DNA of 5,013 nt, taken from assembly GCA_949127705.1 (NCBI GenBank), contig CASBQJ010000580.1, positions 1 through 5,013 of the forward strand, read 5' to 3'. The stretch's first letter is position 1, and each line of letters starts with the position of its first letter. The stretch comes from Synechococcales cyanobacterium PMM_0085 (GTDB lineage Bacteria > Cyanobacteriota > Cyanobacteriia > Elainellales > Elainellaceae). The notes under the pieces are model-generated. The model was not told where the DNA came from, ran no database searches, and worked only from the letters and a program-made list of their open reading frames with translations. This document shows positions 4,855 through 5,013 of this stretch, in pieces. Both the position numbers and the translations under genes were made by a program.

Positions 4855-5013
4855 ATGACCTTTGCAGAATCCCGCAGTGAAACTGTTCCGGTGCAGCTCC
4901 CCAATGGGGCGCTGATCAAGATTGAGGTTGCTCAAACGGGTCGAGAAGACGTTGGCTTTGATGTCAAGGCTTTTCAAGGGGTAACAGACGCGATCGAAGG
5001 CGTGGCTGAAGCC
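4855..5013 (+). CDS. Trypsin-co-occurring domain (Trypco1, CU044_2847-like) protein, 3'-truncated by the window edge
   Basis: An ATG preceded by GAGGA opens a frame that stays open for 53 codons to the end of the window. The visible sequence begins with a short polar leader, then VPVQLPNGALIKIEVA (about 11-26), a two-strand segment centred on PNG. It continues with GFDVKAFQGVTDAIEGVAEA (34-53), which ends in an amphipathic helix. This pattern (V-x-L-x-[DN]-G-x-x-I-x-[IV]-E-V, then a helix) matches my recollection of the Trypco1 family, small proteins of about 100-130 aa. Such proteins occur beside, or fused to, trypsin-like peptidases and effector-associated modules in predicted conflict or signalling systems. 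The biochemical role is unknown. The gene diverges from hrcA with its own promoter region. The missing C-terminus and downstream neighbours would decide the context. Confidence 0.68.
   Translation, partial: MTFAESRSETVPVQLPNGALIKIEVAQTGREDVGFDVKAFQGVTDAIEGVAEA

Overview
The window looks like part of a cyanobacterial chromosome. The octamer GCGATCGC (HIP1) occurs seven times in 5 kb. The gene content also fits: a ferredoxin/thioredoxin-era sulfate-assimilation reductase, a stand-alone HrcA, an Anbu-type proteasome homologue and a trypsin-co-occurring domain protein. I cannot name the genus from the sequence alone.

Layout from left to right. (1) 1-1253, plus strand: the C-terminal half of a TRZ/ATZ-type amidohydrolase, most likely 8-oxoguanine deaminase, is followed almost without gap by OHCU decarboxylase (uraD). 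Together they outline a purine (8-oxoguanine/urate to allantoin) catabolic operon that continues off the left edge. (2) 1282-1605, minus strand: a small glutaredoxin-family protein, convergent with uraD. (3) 1606-1861: an intergenic region between two divergent genes. It holds a 101-bp non-coding MITE-like element with terminal inverted repeats, an exact 8-bp target-site duplication and an internal 28-bp near-palindrome. (4) 1862-2593, plus strand: cysH, a thioredoxin-dependent PAPS reductase without iron-sulfur cysteines. It is followed by a 16-bp tandem repeat that merges into a rho-independent terminator.

(5) 2703-4578, minus strand: hrcA (heat-shock repressor) and, 28 bp downstream, the proteasome-like peptidase Anbu. 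The spacing suggests one stress-linked transcription unit. (6) 4579-4854: a divergent intergenic region with several short inverted repeats and candidate promoters but no recognisable CIRCE element. (7) 4855-5013, plus strand: the first 53 codons of a Trypco1 (CU044_2847-like) protein, cut by the right edge.

Most of the window is well-known housekeeping metabolism. The parts most worth a second look are the hrcA-Anbu pairing, the intact-looking MITE with its target duplication, the triplicated terminator arm after cysH, and the Trypco1 gene, whose unseen downstream neighbours may include a protease or conflict-system component.
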